Shown here piece after piece: positions 8,919 through 19,650 of a DNA stretch of 64,000 nt (position 1 is its first letter; every line of letters starts with the position of its first letter). The notes below the pieces were generated by a model. The model searched no databases. It was not told where the DNA came from and saw nothing but the letters and a program-made list of their open reading frames with translations. The translations under genes were made by a program, and so were the position numbers. Source of the stretch: Ruegeria sediminis (GTDB taxonomy: Bacteria; Pseudomonadota; Alphaproteobacteria; Rhodobacterales; Rhodobacteraceae); NCBI RefSeq assembly GCF_005938215.1, contig NZ_VCPD01000002.1, forward strand, positions 310,001 to 374,000, in the 5' to 3' direction.

Positions 8919-9449
8919 TCAGCGGTTGTTCAGCGCCGCTTCCCAGGCCAGGACCTGGGCGGCCATCCGTCCGCGCTTGCCGTCGATCACGCGCATGGCC
9001 AGAGCTTCACCGGGCTGCAGATCCGCAAGGCCCGACCGCCGCAGGACTTCGATGTGCAGAAAGACATCCTCGCTGCGGCCGAACACGTTGGCAAAGCCAA
9101 AGCCCTTGCCCTTGTCGAACCATTTGACCCGTGCCGCTTCCAGGGGCGCCTGCGCGATGACGTCGGGATCGAGATCGGCGAAATCCGCAAGCATCATCGT
9201 TTCGGTCCGCGCCGGCGGCTCGATGCTGAGAACCTCGACCGCCTGCACGCCCCGCTCGGTGCGATGGGTCATGATCTCGATGCCAGCACCATCGGCAACC
9301 GAACTCTGGCCGAAGTTCCGAAGCACGTTCACATGCAAGAGAATGTCCGGCCCGCCGGTTTCGGACACGACGAATCCGAACCCCTTGGCGGGGTCGAACC
9401 ATTTCACGTGTCCGCGGACGCGGTACATGTCGTTCAGATCTTCAGGCAC
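8919..9449 (-). CDS. Protein with two cold-shock domains
   Basis: 176 residues with two cold-shock (OB-fold, nucleic-acid binding) domains: about residues 8-75 (VKWFDPAKGFGFV, DILLHVNVL) and 107-172 (VKWFDKGKGFGFAN, DVFLHIEVL). Each holds the RNP1-like KGFGF and RNP2-like F/LLH segments. Ordinary CspA proteins have one domain of about 70 residues, so this is a duplicated form, as seen in several alphaproteobacteria. The start is GTG at 9449; ATG at 9428 is the alternative and would leave both domains intact. Confidence 0.9.
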   Translation of the reverse strand: MPEDLNDMYRVRGHVKWFDPAKGFGFVVSETGGPDILLHVNVLRNFGQSSVADGAGIEIMTHRTERGVQAVEVLSIEPPARTETMMLADFADLDPDVIAQAPLEAARVKWFDKGKGFGFANVFGRSEDVFLHIEVLRRSGLADLQPGEALAMRVIDGKRGRMAAQVLAWEAALNNR

Positions 9450-9570
9450 GTCTTTCCCATCGTGGATTTTGTTCGATCATTAAGGGAGTGATGTGTAGGC
9501 TTTTGCAGCGCAAATTCAAGCGTTAAAAACCCTTTGTTTTCCAGCGGTTGCATTTCAAGTTGCGCGAGTC

Positions 9571-10176
9571 TCATGGATTCAGCCTTTGCACTTGCCACTC
9601 CTTCTCGGGCTGCTCTCGCCGCCAGACGAACCTGTCGTGCAGACGGAACGCGCCATCCGCCCAGAATTCGATCTCGCTTGGCACCAGACGGTATCCTCCC
9701 CAGAATGGCGGGCGGGGCGGGTTTGTCCCCAGTTTCGCGGTCACCTTGGCCACTTCCGCCATTAGCGCCGCGCGGCTCGACAGAGGCCGCGACTGGCGTG
9801 ACGCCCACGCGCCCAGCCGGCTTTTCAGCGAGCGGGAGGCGAAATATTCGTCGGCATTCCCACCCTCTTCGCGCGCGATTGTACCACGAACGCGGATTTG
9901 ACGCCGCAACGATTTCCAATGCATCACGAAGGCCGCCTTGCCCGCGCCGTCGAGTTCCTGCGCCTTGGCGCTTTCATAGTTGGTATAGAAAACAAAGGCG
10001 TCCGCATCGATGTCCTTCAAAAGAACCATGCGGGCGTTGGGCAAACCTTGCGAATCCACGGTCGCCAAGGCGATCGCGTTGGGGTCGTTGGGTTCGGTTT
10101 TTTCAGCCTCCCTCAACCACCGACTCGCTATGACAAACGGGTCGGTCCCGGCAAAGATGCCGTCACGTTCGTTCAT
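9571..10176 (-). CDS. pdxH: Pyridoxamine 5'-phosphate oxidase
   Basis: 201 residues. FMN-dependent oxidation of pyridoxine/pyridoxamine phosphate to pyridoxal phosphate, the cofactor used by the aminotransferases in this window. Family signatures: [19 protein letters not shown] near the N-terminus, [12 protein letters not shown], and the C-terminal [17 protein letters not shown]. The start is MNERDGIF, chosen over in-frame upstream Met codons because AAGGGG lies six bases before it. Divergent from fabI. Confidence 0.96.
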   Translation of the reverse strand: MNERDGIFAGTDPFVIASRWLREAEKTEPNDPNAIALATVDSQGLPNARMVLLKDIDADAFVFYTNYESAKAQELDGAGKAAFVMHWKSLRRQIRVRGTIAREEGGNADEYFASRSLKSRLGAWASRQSRPLSSRAALMAEVAKVTAKLGTNPPRPPFWGGYRLVPSEIEFWADGAFRLHDRFVWRREQPEKEWQVQRLNP

Positions 10177-10311
10177 TTCCATCCCCTTGAACGCTTCACA
10201 TTTGACCCTACGGCCAGAACTCGCCGCGGGCAAGAGCACGCGGCCTTGAAGCAATCAGACCAATGGCATAAACCACCTCAACACATCGCGACGACAGGCG
10301 GAGAACCGAAC

Positions 10312-11118
10312 ATGTCAAATCAGTTGATGGCCGGCAAGCGCGGCCTCATCATGGGACTGGCCAATGACAAGTCCATCGCGTGGGGCATCGCCCGCGCCTT
10401 GTCCGAGGCCGGGGCCGAGCTTGCTTTTTCCTATCAGGGCGATGCGCTGAAAAAGCGCGTCGATCCTCTGGCCGTTCAACTGGGCAGCGAGATCGTGCTT
10501 CCCTGCGACGTCAGCGACGAGGCGTCGATCGACGCCCTGTTCACAGAGCTTGAGAACAAGTGGGGTCGGCTGGATTTCGTGGTTCACGCCATCGGCTTTT
10601 CCGACAAGAACGAATTGCGCGGCCGCTACGTCGATACCAGCCGCGCCAATTTCAAGCTGACCATGGACGTGTCGGTCTATTCCTTCACCGCCGTCATGCA
10701 GCGCGCCGAAAAGCTGATGACCGAAGGCGGCAGCGCCGTGACCCTCACCTATTACGGCGCCGAGCAGGTTATGCCGCATTACAATGTCATGGGCGTCGCC
10801 AAGGCCGCGCTGGAGGCGTCGGTGAAATACCTGGCCGAGGACCTGGGCAAGGACGGCATCCGCGTCAACTCGATCTCCGCAGGGCCGATCAAGACCTTGG
10901 CCGCCAGCGGCATCGGCGACTTCCGCTACATCATGAAGTGGAACGAGTACAACTCGCCCCTGCGCCGCAACGTGACCATCGACGAAGTTGGAAAATCGGC
11001 GCTTTATCTGTTGTCCGATCTCAGCAGCGGCGTGACGGGCGAGAACCTGCACGTGGATTCGGGATACCACATCGTCGGCATGAAGGCCGTCGATGCGCCC
11101 GACGTGGAAAAGGGATAA
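10312..11118 (+). CDS. fabI: Enoyl-[acyl-carrier-protein] reductase (NADH)
   Basis: 268 residues; last reductive step of fatty-acid elongation in the cytoplasm. Shows the FabI nucleotide-binding variant GLANDKSIAWGIA and the catalytic Tyr-x6-Lys in YNVMGVAK. The start is the ATG at 10312 with GGCGGAG upstream; the much longer frame beginning at 9898 overlaps pdxH and is not used. Followed after 6 bases by gpt. Confidence 0.97.
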   Translation: MSNQLMAGKRGLIMGLANDKSIAWGIARALSEAGAELAFSYQGDALKKRVDPLAVQLGSEIVLPCDVSDEASIDALFTELENKWGRLDFVVHAIGFSDKNELRGRYVDTSRANFKLTMDVSVYSFTAVMQRAEKLMTEGGSAVTLTYYGAEQVMPHYNVMGVAKAALEASVKYLAEDLGKDGIRVNSISAGPIKTLAASGIGDFRYIMKWNEYNSPLRRNVTIDEVGKSALYLLSDLSSGVTGENLHVDSGYHIVGMKAVDAPDVEKG

Positions 11119-11124
11119 ACGACG

Positions 11125-11634
11125 ATGACCGGCAAGGACCGCCTGCCCCACGAAAAAGGCTTTCACATCAGCTGGGACCAGATCCATCGCGATGCTCGGG
11201 CGCTGGCGTGGCGGCTTGACGGGCAAGGCCCGGATGACGGGGCCTGGCGCGCAGTGGTGGCGATCACCCGCGGTGGCATGGCACCCGCGATGATCGTCAG
11301 CCGCGAATTGGACATACGCACGGTCGATACGATCAGCGTTCGGTCCTACCACCACCAGGCGCAGGGTCAGGCCGAAGTGCTGAAGTCGCCTGACGCAGAT
11401 CTGATGGGCGACGGCGAAGGCATCCTGATCATCGACGACCTGGTGGACAGCGGAAAGACGCTGGAACTGGTGCGAAACATGTACCCCAAGGCGCATTTCG
11501 CCACCGTCTACGCCAAGCCCAAGGGCCGCCCGATGGTGGACACGTTCATCACCGAGGTAAGCCAGGATACCTGGATCTTCTTTCCCTGGGACATGGCCCT
11601 GCAATACGTCGAACCCTATCGCGGCACCGACTGA
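11125..11634 (+). CDS. gpt: Xanthine phosphoribosyltransferase
   Basis: 169 residues. Salvages xanthine/guanine with PRPP to the nucleotide. The PRPP-binding loop [13 protein letters not shown] sits at about residues 100-112, and the N-terminal RGGMAPA and C-terminal WIFFPWD match Gpt-type enzymes. It lies 6 bases behind fabI, probably co-transcribed, and ends at an intrinsic terminator. Confidence 0.93.
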   Translation: MTGKDRLPHEKGFHISWDQIHRDARALAWRLDGQGPDDGAWRAVVAITRGGMAPAMIVSRELDIRTVDTISVRSYHHQAQGQAEVLKSPDADLMGDGEGILIIDDLVDSGKTLELVRNMYPKAHFATVYAKPKGRPMVDTFITEVSQDTWIFFPWDMALQYVEPYRGTD

Positions 11635-11638
11635 TCCA

Positions 11639-11669
11639 GAAGCGTCCCGGCCGGGGCGCTTTTTGTTTT
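11639..11669 (+). terminator. Intrinsic terminator after gpt
   Basis: AGCGTCCC/GGGGCGCT stem (one G-T pair) around GGCC, followed by TTTTTGTTTT. Confidence 0.85.
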
Positions 11670-11751
11670 CCGCCGCAGGTTCGCCGCCCGGCGTGCCTGT
11701 CAGGCCCGCATCCGCATTATACCGAAACCATCAGCCGATCCGGATCGACAC

Positions 11752-12927
11752 ATGAGTATCACCCGCACCGCCGCCACTTTCGCCCCGCCGGTCATGGAGG
11801 CGCGCCGCTGGCTGCAAGGCGTCAAGTTTCCCGAAAATCGGCCCCTGATCAACGTCAGCCAGGCCGCGCCTGTCGATCCGCCGCCAGCCGCCTTGCGCAA
11901 GGCCATGGCCGACTTCGCCATGACCGAGGACAGCGCGCATCTGTATGGGCCGGTGCTGGGCAATGACGAGTTGCGCGCAGAGCTTGCGCGGCAGATTTCG
12001 TCGCACTACCACGCCTCGGTCGAGGCGCGGCAGGTCGCCATCACTTCGGGCTGCAATCAGGCCTTCGCGGCGGCGATTTCTGCCATCACCGGCGAAGGCG
12101 ACGAGGTGATCCTGCCGACGCCCTGGTACTTCAACCACAAGATGTGGCTGGACATGGCCGGCGTGAGGGCCGTGGATCTGCGCACCGGCGACGACTTGTT
12201 GCCCGACCCGGAAAAGGCGCGCGGGCTCATCACCGAGCGGACCCGCGCGATCGCGCTGGTCACGCCGAACAACCCCGGAGGCGTCGAGTATCCGGCGGAA
12301 CTGGTCCGTGCGTTTTACGACCTAGCGAAAGAGACCGGCCTCAAACTGCTGGTCGATGAGACCTACCGCGACTTCGACAGCCGGGACGGCGCGCCGCACG
12401 ATCTGTTCCAGCAACCGGACTGGGACGAGACGCTGGTGCATCTCTATTCCTTCTCCAAGTCCTACCGTCTGACCGGGCACCGGGTCGGCGCTCTGGCCAC
12501 GAACCCGGCGCTGTTGGCCGAAATCGAGAAGTTCCTCGACACGGTCGCGATCTGTCCGGGCCAGATCGGCCAGCACGCGGCGCTTTGGGGAATGCGGAAC
12601 CTGAGCCAGTGGCTTGCCGGTGAGCGGGCCGAGATCCTGGACCGGCGCGCGGCGATTTCCGAAGGTGTGGGGGCGTTGGAGGACCGGGGGTGGAAACTGC
12701 TGGGGCTTGGCGCCTATTTCGCCTATCTCGAACACCCGTTCGACATGCCTTCGGACGAGTTGGCCCGTCGGCTGGTCGCCGATGCCGGGGTTCTGCTGCT
12801 GCCGGGAACGATGTTCATGCCGGAAAATGACCCGGAAGGACAGAGGCAGGTTCGCATCGCTTTCGCGAACCTCGACCGGGCCGGAATCGGGCAATTGTTC
12901 GAGCGGCTGGCTGCGCTGGCCTTCTGA
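11752..12927 (+). CDS. PLP-dependent class I/II aminotransferase
   Basis: 391 residues, full length for the family. TPNNPGG marks the cofactor site, DETYRDF carries the Asp that contacts the pyridine nitrogen, SFSKSYRLTGHR holds the Schiff-base lysine (near residue 236), and VRIAF carries the substrate-carboxylate arginine. The substrate is not clear. It stands behind the gpt terminator and is followed 80 bases later by the ppiD-like gene. Confidence 0.92.
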   Translation: MSITRTAATFAPPVMEARRWLQGVKFPENRPLINVSQAAPVDPPPAALRKAMADFAMTEDSAHLYGPVLGNDELRAELARQISSHYHASVEARQVAITSGCNQAFAAAISAITGEGDEVILPTPWYFNHKMWLDMAGVRAVDLRTGDDLLPDPEKARGLITERTRAIALVTPNNPGGVEYPAELVRAFYDLAKETGLKLLVDETYRDFDSRDGAPHDLFQQPDWDETLVHLYSFSKSYRLTGHRVGALATNPALLAEIEKFLDTVAICPGQIGQHAALWGMRNLSQWLAGERAEILDRRAAISEGVGALEDRGWKLLGLGAYFAYLEHPFDMPSDELARRLVADAGVLLLPGTMFMPENDPEGQRQVRIAFANLDRAGIGQLFERLAALAF

Positions 12928-13007
12928 GCTTGCCCCCCGTCACGGCGCGTCGTATTCAGGGCCGCAATCAAAGGGGCGGAACACCAGCCACAAACCAAGG
13001 GGGCACC

Positions 13008-14852
13008 ATGGCCGCGGGCGTCAAAAGCTTATCGAAAACCTTCGTCTGGATCCTCATGGGCCTGCTGATGCTTGGCCTTGCAGGGTTCGGCGCGGTGAAC
13101 CTGACCGGCACCGTGCGGACCGTGGCGCAGGTGGGCGACGAAACGGTGACCGTCGACGCCTATGCCCGCGAGTTGCAGCGCGAGATCCGCGCCATCGAAG
13201 CCCAGACCGGACAGCCGCTTCAGATGGCGCAGGCCCGCGAAATGGGGCTGGACCAGATGGCCCTGGCCCGGCTGATCGCCCTTGCCTCGCTCGACAACGA
13301 AGTCGCCCGGCTTGGCGTGTCGATCGGTGACGAGAACCTGCAGAAGGAAATCGTTTCGATTCCCGCATTTCAGGGCGTTGACGGAAAATTCGACCGCGAA
13401 TCCTACCGCTTTCAACTGGAACAGATCGGCGTGAGCGAAGCCGAATTCGAAGAGGAACTGCGCAACGAATCCGCCCGCACGCTGGTACAGGGCGCGATCA
13501 TGGCGGGCGTCACGATGCCCGACACCATGGCGGACACGCTGGCCGACTATGTCGGCGCGCGGCGCAGTTTCACCGTGGCGACGCTGTCGCGCGAAAACCT
13601 GGACACGCCGGTGGCCGCGCCGACCGATGCGCAGATCCAGGACTATTACGACGCGCACCAGGATCAATTCATGCTGCCGCGCACCAAACGGCTGACCTAT
13701 GCCCTGCTCTCGCCCGAGATGCTGCTGGATTCGGTCGACCTGGACGAGGACAGCGTCCGCCGCCTTTACGAGCAGCGCGAGGCCGAGTTCCAACAGCCGG
13801 AACGGCGGTTGGTCGAAAGGCTGGTCTTTGCGAACGAAGAAGCAGCCGAAAGCGCAAAGGCACAGCTTGAGGTCGCCGGAACCACCTTTGAGAAACTGGT
13901 GCAGGATCGCGGGCTGGAACTGCGCGACATCGACCTTGGCGATATGACGGCAGACGATCTGGGCGACGCGGCCGAGGCAATCTTTGCGGCCGAGATCGGC
14001 CAGGTGGTCGGCCCCCTGCCCTCGGATCTCGGGCCGGCATTGTTCCGCGTCAACGGAACGCTGGCCGAGCAGATCACCACATTCGAGGACGCAGAGGCCG
14101 AGTTGCGCGACGAACTGGCCGCCGAACGCGCCCGTCGCCTGATCGAGGCGCAGTCCGAGGACATCAACGACCTGCTTGCGGGCGGCGCGACGCTGGAAGA
14201 GTTGGCAAACGAAACCGAAATGGAATTGGGCCAGATCGACTGGACGACGGACAGTTCGGACGGCGTCGCGGCCTATGACGGATTCCGCTCGGTGGCCGAG
14301 GCGGTCAGCGCCGACGACTTCCCGGAGATCGCATTCCTGGAGGACGGCTCGATCTTTGCGCTGCGGCTCGACGAAGAACTGGAACCGCGGCCCGAACCGC
14401 TGGAAAGCGCCCGCAACCGGGTGATTGCCGCCTGGATGCAGGCGGAAACCGCGAAGGCGTTGCAGGAACAGGCCAACCGCCTGCTGCCGCAACTGGCGAC
14501 CGACGGCGATTTCACCGCGACCGGCCTGCCGTTCCGCGTCGAGAACGGGCTGACCCGCACCGCGTTCCTGGAAGACGTTCCCAACGACTTCATGGTCCAG
14601 GTCTTTGAAATGGAACCGGGCGACATGCGCGTGATCGCGGGCCCCGGCACCGCGTTGATCGTGCGGCTGGACGAAGTGCTGCCGCCCGCGGACACCGAAG
14701 ACCTGACCCAGATGCGCGCGGCCATGTCGGCGCAGCTCGATCAGGCGCTGGCGCAGAACATCTTTGACATCTATGTCCGGGACGCGCAGATCCGCGCGCA
14801 GCCGACACTGGACCAGCGTGCCCTGAACGCGGTTCAGGCCAGCTTCCAGTAA
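13008..14852 (+). CDS. PpiD/SurA-like membrane-anchored peptidyl-prolyl isomerase
   Basis: 614 residues. One N-terminal membrane span (about 10-32, WILMGLLMLGLAGFG) is followed by a long periplasmic part with SurA-N-like and parvulin-like regions, the arrangement of PpiD chaperones that help outer-membrane and secreted proteins fold. The start is the ATG at 13008, preceded by AAGGGGG; the earlier in-frame Met codons overlap the spacer. Only 10 bases separate it from trpE, so the two are probably co-transcribed. Confidence 0.9.
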   Translation: MAAGVKSLSKTFVWILMGLLMLGLAGFGAVNLTGTVRTVAQVGDETVTVDAYARELQREIRAIEAQTGQPLQMAQAREMGLDQMALARLIALASLDNEVARLGVSIGDENLQKEIVSIPAFQGVDGKFDRESYRFQLEQIGVSEAEFEEELRNESARTLVQGAIMAGVTMPDTMADTLADYVGARRSFTVATLSRENLDTPVAAPTDAQIQDYYDAHQDQFMLPRTKRLTYALLSPEMLLDSVDLDEDSVRRLYEQREAEFQQPERRLVERLVFANEEAAESAKAQLEVAGTTFEKLVQDRGLELRDIDLGDMTADDLGDAAEAIFAAEIGQVVGPLPSDLGPALFRVNGTLAEQITTFEDAEAELRDELAAERARRLIEAQSEDINDLLAGGATLEELANETEMELGQIDWTTDSSDGVAAYDGFRSVAEAVSADDFPEIAFLEDGSIFALRLDEELEPRPEPLESARNRVIAAWMQAETAKALQEQANRLLPQLATDGDFTATGLPFRVENGLTRTAFLEDVPNDFMVQVFEMEPGDMRVIAGPGTALIVRLDEVLPPADTEDLTQMRAAMSAQLDQALAQNIFDIYVRDAQIRAQPTLDQRALNAVQASFQ

Positions 14853-14862
14853 GGGATCGGAC

Positions 14863-16374
14863 ATGGCCCTGACCCCGGATTTCGACACCTTCGCCCGCGC
14901 TTATGAAGCGGGTGAAAACCAGGTCGTCTACACGCGGCTCGCCGCCGACCTGGACACGCCGGTATCGCTGATGCTCAAGCTGACGGGCGCGCAGAAGGAC
15001 GCCTTCATGCTGGAATCGGTGACGGGGGGCGAAGTGCGCGGGCGCTATTCGATCATCGGGATGAAGCCGGATCTGATCTGGCGCTGCGACGGCGAGCGTT
15101 CGTCGCTGAACCGCTCGGCCCGGTTCGACCCCGAGGCGTTCGAACCGCAGGACCGCAATCCGATGGACAACCTGCGCGCGCTGCTGGCGGAAAGCCGCAT
15201 CGCGCTGCCCGACGACCTTCCGCAGGCCGCCGCCGGGTTGTTCGGCTATCTGGGCTACGACATGGTGCGGCTGGTCGAGCACCTGCCGAACGTCAACCCA
15301 GATCCGCTGGGCCTGCCGGATGCGGTGATGATGCGCCCGTCGGTCGTCGCCGTCCTTGACGGCGTCAAGGGAGAGGTCACGGTGGTCTCGCCCGCCTGGG
15401 TCAACGACGGTCAAACGGCCAAGGCGGCCTATGCGCAGGCCGCCGAGCGCGTGATGGACGCGGTGCGCGACCTGGAGCGCGCCATGCCCGCCGAATCCCG
15501 GGATCTGGGCGAAGCGCATGAGATCGCGCCGCCGCAGTCGAACTATACCAAGGCTGCCTACATGGAGGCCGTCGAAAAGGCCAAGGATTACATTCGCGCG
15601 GGCGACATCTTTCAGGTCGTCCCGGCGCAACGCTGGACGCAGGACTTTCCACTGCCGCCCTTCGCGCTGTACCGGAGCTTGCGGCGGACCAACCCGTCGC
15701 CCTTCATGTTCTACTTCAACTTCGGCGGTTTCCAGGTGGTCGGCGCGAGCCCGGAAATCCTGGTGCGCGTTTTCGGAAAGGAAGTCACCATCCGCCCGAT
15801 CGCCGGCACACGCCCGCGCGGAGCCACGCCGGAAGAGGACCGCGCGCTCGAGGCAGATCTGTTGGCGGATCAGAAGGAACTGGCCGAACACCTCATGCTG
15901 CTTGACCTGGGCCGCAACGACACGGGCCGGGTGTCCAAGATCGGCACCGTGCGCCCGACCGAGAAATTCATCATCGAGCGGTACAGCCACGTGATGCACA
16001 TCGTGTCGAATGTCGTGGGCGAACTGGCCGAGGGCAAGGACGCGCTGGACGCCTTTTTCGCCGGTATGCCTGCGGGAACAGTGTCTGGTGCACCGAAAGT
16101 GCGGGCGATGGAGATCATCGACGAGCTCGAGCCCGAAAAACGCGGTATCTACGGCGGCGGCGTCGGTTATTTCAGCGCGGGCGGCGACATGGACATGTGC
16201 ATCGCGCTACGCACCGCCATCGTGAAGGACCGCAGGCTGTATATCCAGGCTGGAGGCGGCGTCGTCTATGACAGCGACCCCGAGGCGGAATACATGGAAA
16301 CGGTGCACAAATCGAACGCCATCCGCCGTGCGGCCGTGGACGCGGCGCGGTTTGCCGGGCCGGGCAACCGCTGA
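14863..16374 (+). CDS. trpE: Anthranilate synthase component I
   Basis: 503 residues. Makes anthranilate from chorismate with TrpG-supplied ammonia, the first step of tryptophan synthesis. Chorismate-binding domain motifs: GTRPRGAT, LLDLGRNDTGRVS, MPAGTVSGAPKVRAMEII and IQAGGGVVYDSDPE. Directly behind ppiD, with no leader peptide or attenuator visible between them. Its partner gene trpG lies 1.7 kb on, beyond an opposed gene. Confidence 0.97.
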   Translation: MALTPDFDTFARAYEAGENQVVYTRLAADLDTPVSLMLKLTGAQKDAFMLESVTGGEVRGRYSIIGMKPDLIWRCDGERSSLNRSARFDPEAFEPQDRNPMDNLRALLAESRIALPDDLPQAAAGLFGYLGYDMVRLVEHLPNVNPDPLGLPDAVMMRPSVVAVLDGVKGEVTVVSPAWVNDGQTAKAAYAQAAERVMDAVRDLERAMPAESRDLGEAHEIAPPQSNYTKAAYMEAVEKAKDYIRAGDIFQVVPAQRWTQDFPLPPFALYRSLRRTNPSPFMFYFNFGGFQVVGASPEILVRVFGKEVTIRPIAGTRPRGATPEEDRALEADLLADQKELAEHLMLLDLGRNDTGRVSKIGTVRPTEKFIIERYSHVMHIVSNVVGELAEGKDALDAFFAGMPAGTVSGAPKVRAMEIIDELEPEKRGIYGGGVGYFSAGGDMDMCIALRTAIVKDRRLYIQAGGGVVYDSDPEAEYMETVHKSNAIRRAAVDAARFAGPGNR

Positions 16375-16407
16375 TCGGTCGTTCCGGCGGGCTACGTCAG
16401 CGCCCGC

Positions 16408-17853
16408 CTATTCCTGGCTTTTCATCAGGACCGCCGAGATCGGCGCCAGAGCGACCCTGTCGGTCGCGTCCTCTAGCCCCCAGAGCAGCAAGGCGGAAAT
16501 CGTCTCGGGGCGCACCCGGCCCAGCATGACGACGGCCCCTTCCTGCCCGGCGCGGAACGCGGCCTGGTCGAGAAAGCGGCGCATGGTCTTGGTCTCTTGC
16601 CCGGCGCCGTCGAAGTCGCGGAACACGACGGCCGAAGGCACGCCATTTCGCGCGGCAAGTTTCTGCACGGTGTTCAGCCCGCTGTCCTGCGTGAGCAGAC
16701 CGCGGCCGGTGCCACCGGCGATGGCTGCGACCTGATCCGCAAGCTTGCGGTTGCCCTGAATCCCGGATGCGGTTCCTTCCAAGATTCCGACGGTTTCCGG
16801 CAGAGTATCCAGCCAGACGGACATCGAAACCTCGGCATCCTGCGCGCTGGCGGCCTCGTGCAGGTCCACCATCGCCAGAACCTCGAAGCCGGCCGCACGG
16901 TGCCGTGCCATCTTTTCGGCGGCCTGCGGGTCTGTCGGGCTGACTGCGAAACTCAGCGGGTACGGGAAGTCCTGCAGCGCCTCGACACCGAAAGAGCCTT
17001 CGTCGTCGATCAGAACGATCGACATGAGGGGCCTGCCCTCGGGGTTTGCAAACGCCGCGGCGTGCGCCTCGATCGGCTTTATCGCCGGCAGTTCCACGAC
17101 CTCCGGTTCCTTGTCGCGGTCGATCAGGGGTACGACACGTGTGCCGACCGTGACGCCGGGTTCGGCGTTTTCGGCGCCGCCGATCTGTGGAAGCGCCGCC
17201 ATTCGCGGACGCGACGGCGTCTCGTCGTCCTCTTTCTCGACCCCAGCCTCGCCCGAGGGCTCGGGTTTGAGAGCCGGCTCGGGTTTGGCGATCGGCGGCT
17301 CGGCGGGCTTGTCGTCAATTGCAGCGATCTGCGGCCCAGCCTGTTCCGCCGGTTCTTCCTTTCCGGGTTCCGATGCCGGAACCGGTTCGGCCTGTTTCGC
17401 CGTCGGCTGCGAAGGTGCGTTGTCGACCACGACTGGCTGGATGTCTTCCTGCGGAGAGTTGGGCAATGCCGAGGGCGCTGGCGGAGCGACGGGCGCAACG
17501 GTCGCGACATCCACGCCGGTCTCCGAAGCGGCTTCGGGCTTCTTCAACGCTCCCGTGGCGCCACCCACGGCGGGCCGGTCGGACGGTTTGGTCGCGCCTT
17601 CGTCCAGGGCGGCCAGGCAGTCGGCCTTAGCCTTGCCGTCTTTCGGCGCGTGCGGCGCAAGCTCTACCAGGTCGGCATCGGCGCCCGGTTCCTTGACCTC
17701 GCTGTCGGTCCCGTTCTGGCCCGGCGGTTCCGTCGCCGGCGCCTTGCTGGCGACGAGCGGACTGTGCGACATCGGCGTGTTCAGCGACAGGAATGCGCCC
17801 ATGGCGACCACCACGACCGCGCCCGCTGTCATTCCTCCGAGAAATCGGCTCAT
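16408..17853 (-). CDS. yibQ: YibQ-like divergent polysaccharide deacetylase family protein
   Basis: 481 residues. An N-terminal membrane anchor (about 7-26) is followed by a long low-complexity Pro/Ala/Glu linker (about 30-265) and a C-terminal divergent polysaccharide deacetylase domain (starts PLMSIVLIDDEGS). The family is periplasmic and probably acts on cell-wall or surface glycans; activity is unproven. It sits on the opposite strand between trpE and trpG, an arrangement known from Rhodobacter sphaeroides as trpE-yibQ-trpGDC. Confidence 0.85.
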   Translation of the reverse strand: MSRFLGGMTAGAVVVVAMGAFLSLNTPMSHSPLVASKAPATEPPGQNGTDSEVKEPGADADLVELAPHAPKDGKAKADCLAALDEGATKPSDRPAVGGATGALKKPEAASETGVDVATVAPVAPPAPSALPNSPQEDIQPVVVDNAPSQPTAKQAEPVPASEPGKEEPAEQAGPQIAAIDDKPAEPPIAKPEPALKPEPSGEAGVEKEDDETPSRPRMAALPQIGGAENAEPGVTVGTRVVPLIDRDKEPEVVELPAIKPIEAHAAAFANPEGRPLMSIVLIDDEGSFGVEALQDFPYPLSFAVSPTDPQAAEKMARHRAAGFEVLAMVDLHEAASAQDAEVSMSVWLDTLPETVGILEGTASGIQGNRKLADQVAAIAGGTGRGLLTQDSGLNTVQKLAARNGVPSAVVFRDFDGAGQETKTMRRFLDQAAFRAGQEGAVVMLGRVRPETISALLLWGLEDATDRVALAPISAVLMKSQE

Positions 17854-18052
17854 CTCTGCTTGCCCCTATGTCCTTCTCTTGCCTCGTTCATTGTCTCACC
17901 GTCTGTTGCGGCGTTGACGTCCCCCGGGCCACCGTCGCACGGATGCGCCCTTGACGCTGCCGCACAAGCCTGAGCATGTATGTCCCCGATACTATACCGT
18001 GGCCCGGGACCATACCGCCAGTCCCAAATGCCCAACCGAGATATGTGCCCGA

Positions 18053-18630
<578 letters not shown>

Positions 18631-18634
<4 letters not shown>

Positions 18635-19650
18635 GTGACGCGCTGAAACCGCTGATCGGAGCCGCCGCCGACCGGCCCCTGACCCGCGCCGAGGCCGAGA
18701 CCGCCTTCAAACTCCTGTTCGAGGGTGAAGCAACGCCCAGCCAGATCGGGGGGCTGCTGATGGCGATGCGGACGCGCGGTGAAACGGTGGATGAATATGC
18801 CGCCGCCGCCGCCGTGATGCGCGCCAAATGCAACGCGGTGAAAGCGCCCGAAGGCGCCATGGACATTGTCGGCACAGGCGGCGACGGCAAGGGAACGCTG
18901 AACATCTCGACGGCCACGGCATTTGTCGTCGCGGGCGCGGGCGTCGTCGTCGCCAAGCACGGCAACCGCAATCTCAGCTCGAAATCCGGCGCGGCGGACG
19001 CGCTGGGGCAGATGGGAATCAACGTGATGGTCGGCCCGAAGGTCGTTGAAAAGGCGCTGAAAGAGGCCGGGATCGGCTTCATGATGGCGCCGATGCACCA
19101 CCCGGCGATCGCCCACGTGATGCCGACCCGGCAGGAGTTGGGAACCCGCACCATCTTCAACATCCTTGGGCCTCTTACCAATCCGGCGGGGGTCAAGCGC
19201 CAGTTGACCGGCGCCTTCAGCCGCGACCTGATCCGCCCGATGGCCGAAACCCTGGGCGTGCTGGGATCGGACCACGCATGGCTGGTGCATGGATCCGACG
19301 GCACAGACGAGCTGACCATCACCGGAGTCAGCTGGATCGCCGCGCTGGAAGACGGCGTCGTCAAGGAGGTGGAATTGCATCCCGAAGATGCCGGTTTGCC
19401 GGTGCACCCATTCGAAGACATCCTTGGCGGCACGCCTGAGGACAACGCTGCCGCCTTCCGAGCCCTGCTGGACGGCGCACCGTCGGCCTATCGCGACGCG
19501 GTGCTGCTGAACTCGGCGGCCGCGCTGGTGGTTGCCGACGCCGCGAACGACCTGCGCGAAGGCGTCGCCATGGCCACTGAAAGCATCGACAGCGGCAAAG
19601 CCAAGGACAAGATCGCCGCACTGGCCCGAATTACACAGGACGCCGCATGA
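18631..19650 (+). CDS. trpD: Anthranilate phosphoribosyltransferase
   Basis: 339 residues. Joins anthranilate to PRPP. Family motifs [14 protein letters not shown] (pyrophosphate binding), [15 protein letters not shown] and GPLTNPA are present. Overlaps trpG and trpC by ATGA at both ends. Confidence 0.97.
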